Positions 6,760-15,279 of a DNA stretch of 64,000 nucleotides are shown piece after piece. Both the position numbers and the translations under genes were made by a program. The stretch lies in the NCBI RefSeq assembly GCF_002844555.1, contig NZ_PJNI01000001.1, positions 496,001-560,000 of the forward strand, given 5' to 3'. The stretch is from Brumimicrobium salinarum. GTDB lineage: Bacteria > Bacteroidota > Bacteroidia > Flavobacteriales_D > Crocinitomicaceae. Each line of letters starts with the position of its first letter. Position 1 is the stretch's first letter. The notes under the pieces were generated by a model. That model was not told where the DNA came from, ran no database searches, and saw only the letters and a program-made list of their open reading frames with translations.

Positions 6760-8024
6760 AATGTTTGTTTTTTGTGTAATACGATTTGCATTACATTGAT
6801 TAAAAATAATACTGCGGCTATAAATAAAAACCCTATTCCGAGATAGAAAACCACAGTAAAGCCACTCAATAATGCGCCGAAAAACACAATAAATCCAATT
6901 ACATGAAAATAATATTGGTATTTGAGTCGCTTGTAACTGTATAAGTCTTTTGGCAATAAGGTTTTCTCTTTACCCACAAAAGGTTTGTAGATTTTAAGCC
7001 AAACAATAAAAGGCAATGTTTTGTAAAATTGTCCGAGAATTAAAGTGGCGACAAAACCAATGACTAAAACCACAATATAGAATGCTGAAAGATGAAACGC
7101 GGTATTGATGTCCAATAAAAATAAAATGGAAATCGCCATGGCCAAAAGTATTGTTGGAAAGGCAATCATTGTTTTTTTCAAACCATAATCTAAGAATTTT
7201 CTCGGGCGGTTTTTATATACTACATAAATGAAGTTGAGGTAATAAATGAATCCCAAAATACCGGCTCCATAAGCGAGATACATCATCCACGACAAAACAA
7301 AAAGTTTACTAATGATTCCTAACACTAGGCTTGTCGTGAGTAACACGTAAGCGAAATTTAGCGGTCGTTTATCTAAATCGTGGACGAGTAAAAACATGGG
7401 AATTAATACACTTGAAACGCCAATAATTAAGAAAATAAACCAACCGATAATTCCAAAATGAGCATGGAGTTTAAGCAGTTCTAAATGAACAAAAGGAAGG
7501 AATGGATAAAGAAAATTGAGGGCTAAAATTAACCCTACAACAACGGTAATGGCGAGCCAAATTGCACTTGTTTTAATGAACTTTTTAGCAACTTTGTTTT
7601 CGGTAGATTTCCCGATGGTTTTCCAAATATTGACAAGAAAAAGAAGAACTGCAATATTGAGCAGACTTCCGAAAAGAGTTAAACCAATCGCATTGACATC
7701 AAAATAGAAAGACAAACACAGTCCGAGTGTTCCTGCAGATAAAAGATAGAAAATGCTTTTGGTGAGTTTTTCAGAATAGATTTTTTGAAGGAAGATAACC
7801 GGCAGTAATTGAAACAATGCCCCAAAAATTACAGAAGTCACGAAGCCCAGCATCAGAATATGTGTGATGGTTAGCATGGTTTCGTTGAAGTAAACTTGCG
7901 TAAGAACAGCTTTCGGATGCAAGGCTATAAATACAATTGCGATGAGCCAACTGAAAGCTGAAAATACAAAATACGGAATCACCGAATTTGCTGACGGGGC
8001 ATTATTTGTTCCTTGATTGAACAT
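6756..8024 (-). CDS. multi-pass membrane protein of the ric operon (NnrS/haem-copper oxidase I-like)
   Basis: About 422 residues with roughly 12 hydrophobic segments. Histidines fall at membrane positions typical of haem-binding or haem-copper proteins: LTITHILMLGF near the N-terminus, LHAHFGIIGW in the middle and TAFHLSAFYI later. The pattern resembles NnrS and cytochrome oxidase subunit I-like proteins that accompany nitric oxide stress genes, but I cannot assign a precise family. The start MFNQGTNNAP at 8024 is chosen because the longer frame overlaps the upstream gene more deeply; even so it overlaps the DUF2249 gene by 23 bases. Four-base overlap with the DUF59 gene downstream. Confidence 0.7.
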   Translation of the reverse strand: MFNQGTNNAPSANSVIPYFVFSAFSWLIAIVFIALHPKAVLTQVYFNETMLTITHILMLGFVTSVIFGALFQLLPVIFLQKIYSEKLTKSIFYLLSAGTLGLCLSFYFDVNAIGLTLFGSLLNIAVLLFLVNIWKTIGKSTENKVAKKFIKTSAIWLAITVVVGLILALNFLYPFLPFVHLELLKLHAHFGIIGWFIFLIIGVSSVLIPMFLLVHDLDKRPLNFAYVLLTTSLVLGIISKLFVLSWMMYLAYGAGILGFIYYLNFIYVVYKNRPRKFLDYGLKKTMIAFPTILLAMAISILFLLDINTAFHLSAFYIVVLVIGFVATLILGQFYKTLPFIVWLKIYKPFVGKEKTLLPKDLYSYKRLKYQYYFHVIGFIVFFGALLSGFTVVFYLGIGFLFIAAVLFLINVMQIVLHKKQTL

Positions 8025-8844
8025 TCTTGTGGGTAATAAACAGCATGACATTACCTTCTGAAATAGGACAAATAAATGTGTTTAGATTTTTGTCTTCCAA
8101 CTCCGGCAACAAATGCTGAGGAATTCTTTTATGATAAATTTTAAGTCCAGTATTTTCTTCAAGCTCCTGAATGACTTCTAAAATCCTTATCATGGGTTCT
8201 GGCATTTCAAGGTTTCTAACATCCATGGTTTTGATTATTCCTGGATACTCTTCAACCAAACGATTATATTGACTTTCATCTATCTTTTTTATGGACTTAT
8301 TTTGATTCTCCGTTTCTTTTTCGGCTGTTCCTCCTGATTTAAAATAAGTATGATAAACACCATCTTTTACGGTGGTAAATGAGAGAAATCCTTTCTTTTC
8401 TTGAATTCTAATCAAAGGAATGGGTTCGAAATCAATAAGAACTTCCAAAGCTTCATTTTTATTTAATTTTTTCAATGCCTTCTGAAGCACATTAAAGGGA
8501 TCTTCCCCTTTGGCTAAAATTGGTCGGACATCTAAAGAAATTACAGATAGATTGACTAAAAAGTCTTTTACCTCATCATTTTCTCCTAAAGAATTGCTTT
8601 GTGTATTTTCTTTTACGTTCTCTTCTAACTCAAATCCGATTTTCACCAAAGCATTAAGCATTTCTTGAACTTCACATTTTCCTATTTTAGCGGCTTCGGC
8701 AATACTTACTCTTGGTGCCAAAAGTCTTCGTAAAATGGGGTTTCTCAGCTTTGTAAAATGAGAATTCAAAGAGGCAATTGCTTCAATCGCCTCTTTGTTT
8801 TCTTTGATCACTTTGGATACTTTTGTATTTCCGTTGATTCTCAT
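8002..8844 (-). CDS. DUF1858 plus tandem DUF2249 protein
   Basis: 280 residues. Residues about 1-75 resemble DUF1858 (the disulfide/hybrid-cluster associated helical domain) with 'HFTKLRNPILRRLLAPRVSI' and AAKIGKCEVQEML. Two DUF2249 units follow: the first starts at SLDVRPILAKGEDPF (about 103), the second at TMDVRNLEMPEPM (about 207) with HKRIPQHLLPELE. The linker between them is charged. DUF2249 proteins recur beside ric and denitrification or nitric oxide stress genes, but no enzymatic role is settled. It lies 19 bases downstream of ric and overlaps the next gene, so it is a clear operon member. Confidence 0.8.
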   Translation of the reverse strand: MRINGNTKVSKVIKENKEAIEAIASLNSHFTKLRNPILRRLLAPRVSIAEAAKIGKCEVQEMLNALVKIGFELEENVKENTQSNSLGENDEVKDFLVNLSVISLDVRPILAKGEDPFNVLQKALKKLNKNEALEVLIDFEPIPLIRIQEKKGFLSFTTVKDGVYHTYFKSGGTAEKETENQNKSIKKIDESQYNRLVEEYPGIIKTMDVRNLEMPEPMIRILEVIQELEENTGLKIYHKRIPQHLLPELEDKNLNTFICPISEGNVMLFITHKNVQSRNK

Positions 8845-8863
8845 AAGTTTCTCTTTCTATAAC

Positions 8864-9817
8864 TTACGCCATCACTTCTTTCTCAAGCTCAATTGCTTTT
8901 TTGAACAGAATATTATTCTCTAAATGAATGTGTTGGTGTAAATCTTTTTCAAATTCGGCCAGCTTACCATAAAGTACTCGGTAAGTATTACACGCACTTG
9001 CTGGTGGTTGGTAAACATCACTTAAGTCGTGAATTTTTTCCATATCATCTCCAGCTTCAAGGTGCTCAGCCTCCATCATATTTATTGGATTAACAATTGT
9101 TCCAAATGATGGTTTTTCAACTTTTTTACCTGCTTTTTTGGCTGCTACCAATTCCTTGATGTAAGGGAACAATACATTTTCCTCTTTTGGCATGTGACTC
9201 ATTAATTCATCTGCTACATTTTTGAAATAATGTGCAATATCGATTGTTTCAGGATGTGCTTCTCCGTGAACGCGTGCTACTTTTGCACTGTATTCCAACA
9301 ACATCGGAATCGCATCTGAGACATATTTATGATGTTTGTTTACAATGAAATCACAAAGAAAATCGAGTTCCCATTCGTTAAAGTTTTCCATTGAACTGCC
9401 TTGATCTCTATCTAAAGCGTCTAAATCTGCTTTCACTACTTTGTAATCTACGCCACGCTTCTCACATGCGGCTTGAACAGATCTTTTTCCGCCACAACAA
9501 AAATCTAAACCGTGTTTTCTAAAAACCTCTGCTTTTCTGAAATCTTCAACCACTAACTCACCAATCGTAGAGGTGTCTTCCTCTTCTTCTTGACGTGGAA
9601 TTTTGGTGATTTTCACTTCCCAAATTTCAGGACCTTGTAGGATATATTCCCATGTAAAGACTTTTCCTAACTCCGCTTGCATTTGATAATACAATGGCAT
9701 TGGGTCGTGATCATTGTGAATAATGAAATGAGTATTTTCTGCTAAATTCTCAAATCTTTGAAAGATGGTTGAGTGCTTGAATTGTGGTTCTATTTTCGTA
9801 ACATCTAAAGTTTCCAT
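8864..9817 (-). CDS. ric: iron-sulfur cluster repair di-iron protein with N-terminal DUF2249
   Basis: 317 residues, longer than the usual 220-240 of ScdA/YtfE because a DUF2249 domain (residues about 1-72, ending EIWEVKITK) is fused in front. The ScdA_N domain follows with STIGELVVEDFRKAEVF and the conserved pair C107-C108 (DFCCGGKRS). The rest is a hemerythrin-like four-helix domain with spaced histidines (NKHHKYV, ARVHGEAHPE, LMSHMPKEE, EAEHLEAG, LHQHIHLEN) that bind the di-iron site. Ric repairs Fe-S centres damaged by nitric oxide or oxidative stress. First gene of the operon; an Fnr-type box lies upstream (9896-9907). Confidence 0.93.
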   Translation of the reverse strand: METLDVTKIEPQFKHSTIFQRFENLAENTHFIIHNDHDPMPLYYQMQAELGKVFTWEYILQGPEIWEVKITKIPRQEEEEDTSTIGELVVEDFRKAEVFRKHGLDFCCGGKRSVQAACEKRGVDYKVVKADLDALDRDQGSSMENFNEWELDFLCDFIVNKHHKYVSDAIPMLLEYSAKVARVHGEAHPETIDIAHYFKNVADELMSHMPKEENVLFPYIKELVAAKKAGKKVEKPSFGTIVNPINMMEAEHLEAGDDMEKIHDLSDVYQPPASACNTYRVLYGKLAEFEKDLHQHIHLENNILFKKAIELEKEVMA

Positions 9818-9841
9818 AACAACTATTTTTATTATTTAGAA

Positions 9842-9849
9842 CAAATCTA
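9842..9849 (-). promoter_or_regulatory. -7 element of the ric promoter
   Basis: TAGATTTG on the minus strand matches TAnnTTTG. No TTG occurs 19-21 bases upstream, which fits a promoter that needs an activator. Confidence 0.5.
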
Positions 9850-9895
9850 CGTAAGGATTTTTAAAATAAAGACATTATTATCTTTTATTGTCGTA

Positions 9896-9907
9896 TGACT
9901 TTTGTCA
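9896..9907. promoter_or_regulatory. Crp/Fnr-type box upstream of ric
   Basis: TGAC-TTTT-GTCA is a perfect inverted repeat with the 4-base spacing of Fnr, NNR and DNR boxes. Its centre is about 60-66 bases upstream of the predicted ric transcription start, the class I activator position. A Crp/Fnr protein with an Fnr-like recognition helix is encoded at 18367-18957, but whether it binds here is unknown. Confidence 0.5.
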
Positions 9908-10034
9908 GTTTTACTGTTTCTTAAGGATAAAGAGCCGCTGTTAGAATATAATAAATGATGAAAATGTTAATTAAAATGATCAACAATTAATAATAATTTA
10001 CTATGTTTAAGTCAACGAAAATCAAACTATAATT

Positions 10035-10511
10035 ATGCAGGATATTCTTATCAGACGTGCCAATTTAAAAGATTTACCCATCTTAGAATCCTTTGAACAA
10101 GCAGTCATAGAATATGAACGTCCTTTTGCACCCAATCTCAAGCCTGACCCGATAGAATATTATCCCTTAGAAGATTTGATTGAGGATGAATACGCTTGTT
10201 TTTTGGTAGCTGAAAAAGAGGGTAGACTCATCGCTTCTGGTTATGCCTCAATTGAAAAGTCAAAACCCACAAAAAAGGAAAGATATCATGCCTATTTAGG
10301 ATTTATGTTCGTGGTACCTGAATTTCGCGGTAAAGGCGTAAATGGACAAATTATTCAGGCACTTATTGATTGGGCAAAGAACCATAATATTACAGAAATT
10401 GTACTTGATGTTTACGCCAAAAACGAAAGCGCTTTAAAGTCCTATAGAAAATTTGGATTTGAGCCTGAATTATTAAACATGCGTTTTAATACAGAAGAGT
10501 GCAACAATTAA
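10035..10511 (+). CDS. GNAT family N-acetyltransferase
   Basis: 158 residues with the full GNAT fold. The acetyl-CoA binding motif A is GFMFVVPEFRGKGVNGQIIQ (about residues 94-113, with R-G-K-G-V-N-G in place of Q/RxxGxG/A). EIVLDVYAKNESALKSYRKF is motif B with the catalytic-loop tyrosine. Ends GFEPELLNMR. The substrate cannot be predicted. The next gene, a broken symporter, begins 10 bases later on the same strand, so the pair was probably one operon before the symporter decayed. Confidence 0.88.
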   Translation: MQDILIRRANLKDLPILESFEQAVIEYERPFAPNLKPDPIEYYPLEDLIEDEYACFLVAEKEGRLIASGYASIEKSKPTKKERYHAYLGFMFVVPEFRGKGVNGQIIQALIDWAKNHNITEIVLDVYAKNESALKSYRKFGFEPELLNMRFNTEECNN

Positions 10512-10521
10512 TTTTCGGTCA

Positions 10522-11179
10522 ATGTCGCGCAATAGTATCACCTTATTGTTTCTTTTGCTTTACGTTCTAACGATGATAATTGTTGGGATTTTTAACCGAA
10601 AAAGTAAAAGCAGCGAAGACTTCTTTTTGGCATCTAGAAAACTCCCCGCTTGGTTGCTTTCCATTACATTTATCGCTTCTTGGTGGGGCGGTGGTTCGGC
10701 AATTGACGTGGTAGATCATGCACATCAAAACGGTTTAAACTCCTTTTGGATTTACGGTGTACCTGTGCTTGTTGCCACAGCTTTGATGCTCGTTTTTGCC
10801 AAAGGAATAAGAAACCATTGTTTTATTGGCGTTGTTATTTGCCTTACGTATAAAATCTGTGTTACAAATCTCGTGGATAGGTTCAGATTTCCTCACCACA
10901 GGTGCATTTATTCCTTTGGTTTTTGGCTTTCTATGGATCAGAGGAACGAGCAAAGCTGCATTTATCTCCATGCTATTTGGAATCGTATTTTCTACCTACA
11001 ATTTACTAGTGGCACTTGGCATTCCACTCCCAACTTTATGGGAAATAGCCTCGGTAGAACAAGCGATCATTGGAATTTCCATTTCTTTGGTACTTTATGT
11101 GAGTATTAGTTTGTTCACCAAAAATGATACAGATAAAAGTCAACGCTTTGTAGAAAAAGTAAATATTTTGGAACGGTAG
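10522..11179 (+). pseudogene. sodium:solute symporter gene with large internal deletion and frame change
   Basis: The first frame (10522 to about 10810) gives a normal symporter N-terminus: one membrane helix, then KSKSSEDFFLASRKLPAWLL, WWGGGSAID and a second helix. A different frame takes over at about 10826 with the C-terminal end of the same family: ALRIKSVLQISWIGSDFLTT, GAFIPLVFGFLW and two more helices, ending at 11179. Complete proteins of this SSS family have roughly 470-550 residues; only about 215 codons remain, so about 250 or more central codons, including the transport core, are missing. The junction is also out of frame. This cannot be a single-base sequencing error and is best read as a true pseudogene. 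Confidence 0.82.
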
Positions 11180-11350
11180 AGGTCAAGTTTATTCGTAATA
11201 TGCTATTGAATGAGGTATGAATCCCACATCAATAGTTGTTTTAATTCAAACAGATTCAATATGAAGAATTCATACCTTCTAATTGAAATTATTGCTAGTT
11301 TTCATCGCTTTGATTATATTGTACTTCACAATTTAAATAAAACCATATCA

Positions 11351-11701
11351 ATGCAAGAAACTGGACTCTACATCATGTCGGCTATATACATTCTCGCAGG
11401 AATAATGCATTTCGTTACGCCGAAAACCTACTTAAAAATAATGCCGCCTTATATTCCAGCGCATAAAACGATGGTTTTGTTATCTGGGATTATTGAAATC
11501 ATATTGGGCGTTGGACTGCTTTTCGATCAATCACGTTTTTATGCTGCTTTTGGAATTATACTTCTGCTTATTTTCGTTTTTCCTGCCAATATTTACATGG
11601 CCAAACGCATGAAGGAAAAACAAAGCAAAAATAGATGGATTGCCTATTTGAGGTTGCCTTTGCAGTTCGTGTTGATGTATTGGGCTTATTTGTATGTATA
11701 G
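11351..11701 (+). CDS. DoxX-like small membrane protein
   Basis: 116 residues with four hydrophobic helices, the size and topology of DoxX/DUF4870-like proteins. YIMSAIYILAGIMHFVTP and YLKIMPPYIPAH carry the conserved family pattern (helix 1 with GxxHF, then P-x-Y-I-P-x-H), followed by GIIEIILGVGLL. The open frame extends upstream to 11210, but family proteins start at MQETGLYIM, so ATG 11351 is chosen. No operon partner: the symporter remnant lies upstream and the convergent fructosamine kinase gene begins 50 bases on. Function unknown; some relatives are linked to redox or membrane quinone chemistry. Confidence 0.72.
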   Translation: MQETGLYIMSAIYILAGIMHFVTPKTYLKIMPPYIPAHKTMVLLSGIIEIILGVGLLFDQSRFYAAFGIILLLIFVFPANIYMAKRMKEKQSKNRWIAYLRLPLQFVLMYWAYLYV

Positions 11702-11751
11702 GGTTTGCTGAAATGCCTTGAACAACACATTTATACTGTGAGTTAGGTAGT

Positions 11752-12612
11752 TTAGAATTGTTTAATAACGCTATCAATAGCTGGTTTATATCCTGTTCCA
11801 AATAATATTAAATGAACTAGATTTGGGTATAATTGGAGGAATGCCATTCGATCTTTCCAGTTATGTGACAATGGAAAAGTAGCTTGGTATCCTTCATAGA
11901 AAGCAGAAGAAAATCCTCCAAAAAGTTTTGTCATCGCAATATCCATTTCTCTATGTCCAAAATATATGGCAGGATCGTATATCACTGGATCATTTTTAAT
12001 AGATATAAAATAATTACCACCCCATAAATCTCCATGCAATAATGCTGGTTTTTCCACGGGAATGATTTCGTTTAATTTGGAACAAAAGTTTTCTAATTTT
12101 TTGATATCAGATTGAATAAGAAGCTTTAAATCAAACGCCTTTTTTGATAAATAAAGGATTCTTTCTTCAGCATAAAAATCGGACCATGTACTTTTCTGAG
12201 TGTTGATTTGCTTAAGACTTCCAATATAATTGTCTTCTGTCCAGCCGTAACAGCTATTACTTATTTTATGTTGCTGTGCTAATTGAATACCTAATCTTTC
12301 CTGGGCATCATGAGTAGTCCTGCCTTCTTCAATATATTCCATTAAAAGGTATTGATACTTTTCATCTGAAAAATGCGAGTGCATAAGAGGCGTGGTAAGT
12401 GGACTTTTTTTATTTAGGAACTCCATAGCATGAAATTCCTTTTCCAACATTTTAGGATATTGATGTTTAACGTTTTGCTTAACAACCCACAAAGCCTGAT
12501 CTGCTTTAATCAAATAAACGTCATTAATATCTCCACCATGAAGTTGACGTAAAAACTCAGGACGTTCATCAAAGTTGCCTCCTTGTTGAATTTGATCCCA
12601 ATTAATGTTCAT
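11752..12612 (-). CDS. fructosamine kinase family protein
   Basis: 286 residues, standard length. Phosphotransferase fold with the catalytic loop LLHGDLWGGNYF and the metal-binding DPAIYFGHREMDIAM (DFG-equivalent) that identify the FN3K family. LLMEYIEEG is the hinge, and GWTEDNYIGSLKQ is the family-specific segment. It phosphorylates ketosamines on glycated proteins or small molecules, a deglycation repair step. It starts three bases after the stop of the peptidyl-tRNA hydrolase gene, so the two are co-transcribed. Confidence 0.9.
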   Translation of the reverse strand: MNINWDQIQQGGNFDERPEFLRQLHGGDINDVYLIKADQALWVVKQNVKHQYPKMLEKEFHAMEFLNKKSPLTTPLMHSHFSDEKYQYLLMEYIEEGRTTHDAQERLGIQLAQQHKISNSCYGWTEDNYIGSLKQINTQKSTWSDFYAEERILYLSKKAFDLKLLIQSDIKKLENFCSKLNEIIPVEKPALLHGDLWGGNYFISIKNDPVIYDPAIYFGHREMDIAMTKLFGGFSSAFYEGYQATFPLSHNWKDRMAFLQLYPNLVHLILFGTGYKPAIDSVIKQF

Positions 12613-12615
12613 GAA

Positions 12616-13239
12616 TTATTTGTTATTCCAATTTGACATGGTTTGGTTTAACCCTATAGTGCTGAATCCTTTAATAAATTCCGTTGCTGTTTTTATGCGT
12701 TCTTCAATCTGTAAACGTTCTTCATCATTCCATTCTCCTAACACATAATCAACTTGTTTCCCTTTGCTAAATTCACTACCAACACCGAAACGTAAACGTG
12801 CGTATTTATTGGTGTTTAAAACAGCCTGAATGTCTTTTAAACCATTATGACCGCCATCACTGCCTTTTCCTTTCATACGCAACTTACCGTATGGTAGCGC
12901 CAAATCATCGGTAATAACCAATAAGTTTTCTATTTTAATTTTCTCCTTTTGTAAGTAGTAGTTTACTGCTTTTCCGCTGAGGTTCATAAAGGTTGATGGT
13001 TTCAATAAAATAAGTTGTCTACCTTTCCACTTTGCTTTAGCAACTTCTCCAAGTTTTAACGTTTCGAAGTTGGCTTCTCGTTCTTTAGCAAATGCTTCCA
13101 CGACTTTAAAGCCAATGTTGTGTCGAGTGTTTTCATATTTAGCACCTGGATTTCCTAATCCCACTATTAAATATTTCATTTCGCTTGGAATATTATCTTC
13201 AGTTTCTTTTCGTTTACTGAATAATGATTTAAAAAACAT
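12616..13239 (-). CDS. pth: peptidyl-tRNA hydrolase
   Basis: 207 residues. The enzyme core begins at MKYLIVGLGNPGAKYENTRH (about residue 21), with catalytic H41-type residue in NTRHNIGF, the D in ITDDLALP, and GSDGGHNGLKDI. A 20-residue basic N-terminal extension (MFFKSLFSKRKETEDN) precedes it; similar extensions are common in this phylum, so I kept the upstream ATG. The enzyme releases peptidyl-tRNAs that drop off ribosomes. It is the first gene of a two-gene unit with fructosamine kinase. Confidence 0.93.
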   Translation of the reverse strand: MFFKSLFSKRKETEDNIPSEMKYLIVGLGNPGAKYENTRHNIGFKVVEAFAKEREANFETLKLGEVAKAKWKGRQLILLKPSTFMNLSGKAVNYYLQKEKIKIENLLVITDDLALPYGKLRMKGKGSDGGHNGLKDIQAVLNTNKYARLRFGVGSEFSKGKQVDYVLGEWNDEERLQIEERIKTATEFIKGFSTIGLNQTMSNWNNK

Positions 13240-13287
13240 TTTTTTGATATATGTAAATTAATCTTATTTATATCTTGAACTTCGGTT

Positions 13288-14456
13288 TTAAGCGCGTGGA
13301 TTTGAAAAAGTATTTACATCAAATCCCGTAATTTCTTCATCACATAAAATCACCATGCGTTCAATGATGTTTCTTAGCTCACGAATATTTCCGCTCCAAT
13401 TTGTGTTTTTTAGTGCTTCTAAGGCATCTTCTGTGAATTTTTTTCTCGGTATTCCATGTTCCGCACAAGTCATGGTTAAAAAATGATCAGCTAGCATGGG
13501 AATATCATCCGTACGGTCATTTAAAGTAGGTACATGAATTAATATTACGCTTAATCGGTGATATAAATCCTCTCTAAAATTTCCTTCCTCAATTTCCTTT
13601 CTTAAGTTCTTATTTGTAGCAGCTATAATGCGTGGATTGACCTTGATGTTTTTTTCGCCTCCTACGCGTTGAATTACGTTTTCTTGCAAAGCCCGCAACA
13701 CTTTTGCTTGAGCTGATGCGCTCATGTCGCCAATTTCATCTAAAAACAAGGTTCCTTTTTTAGCCAATTCAAATTTCCCTTTTTTTGCTTTACAGCAGAG
13801 GTAAATGCACCTTTTTCATGTCCAAAAAGCTCACTTTCTATTAACTCTGCAGGTATAGCAGCACAGTTAACCTCAATAAAAGCTTCGTCTTTTCGAGGAC
13901 TATTGTCGTGAAGCGAACGTGCTACTAACTCTTTACCTGTTCCATTTTCTCCTGTAACCAAAACACGCGCTTCACTTGGCCCTACTTTTTCAATCATTTC
14001 TTTGATTTGAATAATTGCATCAGTTTCACCAATAATTGAAGAGCCCTTAAAACGTTGAACCGTCTTTTTTAAATTTTTCTTCTCTTCGACTAAGTTGTTT
14101 TTTTCACTCGCATTTCTAATGGTAACCAAAATACGATTCAAATCCAGCGGTTTCTCAATAAAATCGAATGCACCTAGCTTGATAGATTCTACCGCAGTTT
14201 CAATATTTCCATGACCTGATATCATGATTACAGGACTTTCAACTTTTTCTTTTTGAAGAGCGGTTAACACTTCCATACCGTCCATTTTAGGCATTTTAAT
14301 GTCGCAAAATATAACATCGTAATATTGTGAAGTGGCTTTTGTTAAACCTTCCTTCCCATCTTCTGCTTCATCTACTTCATAATCCTCAAACTCAAATATT
14401 TCTTTGAGAGCTCTGCGAATACTTTTTTCATCATCTATGACTAATATCTTGCCCAT
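13288..14456 (-). pseudogene. NtrC-type sigma-54-dependent response regulator, frameshifted at an A7 tract
   Basis: Receiver domain at residues 1-120 (ILVIDDE, phospho-acceptor D in [14 protein letters not shown] in FIEKPL), then the AAA+ sigma-54 activator domain: Walker A GENGTGKE and the GAFTSA loop. The frame breaks at the A7 tract 13786-13780. Downstream, in the -1 frame, Walker [11 protein letters not shown], the sensor and 'NWSGNIRELRNIIERM' continue to a stop at 13288. One extra A restores [16 protein letters not shown] and an uninterrupted 389-residue protein. It lacks a C-terminal Fis helix-turn-helix, as many regulators of this kind in the phylum do. The start is the ATG at 14456 ([11 protein letters not shown]). 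Sequencing error, real mutation or slippage rescue are all possible. Confidence 0.82.
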
Positions 14457-14909
14457 GGAAATTATTTTAATATCCAAAAATAATAAAGTTTAAGCATTTT
14501 AGTTCTAAACAAATGTCTAATTTATTTTTGAAGGTTCTCTTTTAGGATTTGTCACCATCTGTTCATTAAAATGTGAATGATCTTATTGTTTTTCCGTACT
14601 TGTTTATATATATGCACATATTTAAGTATCGTTCTATGCATTTGATGATTTTTGAAATTCCAAACCTGATGATTTTATTCAAATTATAAAAAGGCTCTTT
14701 GTAATTGTTACATTACTCAATCCTTCTCTATGCCTTATTTTACCAAATGTTAATTAACATGGAATTTAATTTGTATGTATTTGTTTTTAAGTTATTTGCT
14801 TCAACAGACCGTTTTTAAAAATTAACAACTCTATCAAATTATGTTTAATTTTTTTTAAGTTAATGCAACTTTATGTTGAGTTGCTCCGTCTCACTTAAAA
14901 AGATATAAT
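14457..14909. other. gene-free stretch with one perfect palindrome
   Basis: Divergent intergenic region of about 450 bases between the response regulator and the secreted-protein pair. It holds the perfect 14-base palindrome ATGTTAATTAACAT at 14747-14760 and a T8 run at 14849-14856. A TATTTTTG -7-like element (minus strand 14482-14475) precedes the regulator. Nothing else recognisable was found. Confidence 0.5.
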
Positions 14910-15278
14910 ATGTTGAAGAATTTTATTGTTATAACACTGTTTAGCCTTGCTTCTTATAGCTTCGCTCAAACGAATCATGATGCGCGGTTATTGACGCGTT
15001 ATACTTCTGAGGAACTCACAAAGATAGAAGAAAGTAATCCTGAAGAATATGCGATTATTAATCATGCACTTGATGTAGGTATTTCTATTGGAGATTTTAA
15101 AGAAGGTGAAGGGAAGGAAATTAAATTTGATGGTGTGCTTGATAAAGACCCTACTAAAGAACATACCTACATTAGCTTAGGTATAGATTTAATTAATCGT
15201 TATCAATATTTTAAATTCGAAGGAAGCAATAAAATTGTTGTCGTTCGTCCTAAAAATCTCATATTAAAAATTAAATAA
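14910..15278 (+). CDS. small secreted protein of unknown function
   Basis: 122 residues with a clear signal peptide (MLKNFIVITLFSLASYSFAQ, cleavage after the A-Q region). The mature part begins with LLTRYTSEELTKIEESNPEE and ends VVVRPKNLILKIK. No catalytic motif or known domain is visible. It lies one base upstream of the large T9SS type-B protein and shares its strand, so the pair is surely one operon. It may assist export or surface assembly of that protein, but this is speculation from position. Confidence 0.72.
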   Translation: MLKNFIVITLFSLASYSFAQTNHDARLLTRYTSEELTKIEESNPEEYAIINHALDVGISIGDFKEGEGKEIKFDGVLDKDPTKEHTYISLGIDLINRYQYFKFEGSNKIVVVRPKNLILKIK

Positions 15279-15279
15279 A

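Noticed and set aside
10735-10971. minus-strand frame across the broken symporter
   Set aside because: Shadow of the symporter remnant; the plus strand carries recognisable transporter motifs.
11213-11277. 10-base inverted repeat AGGTATGAAT / ATTCATACCT, 45 bases apart
   Set aside because: Too short and too far apart to support a mobile element or terminator; no target duplication.
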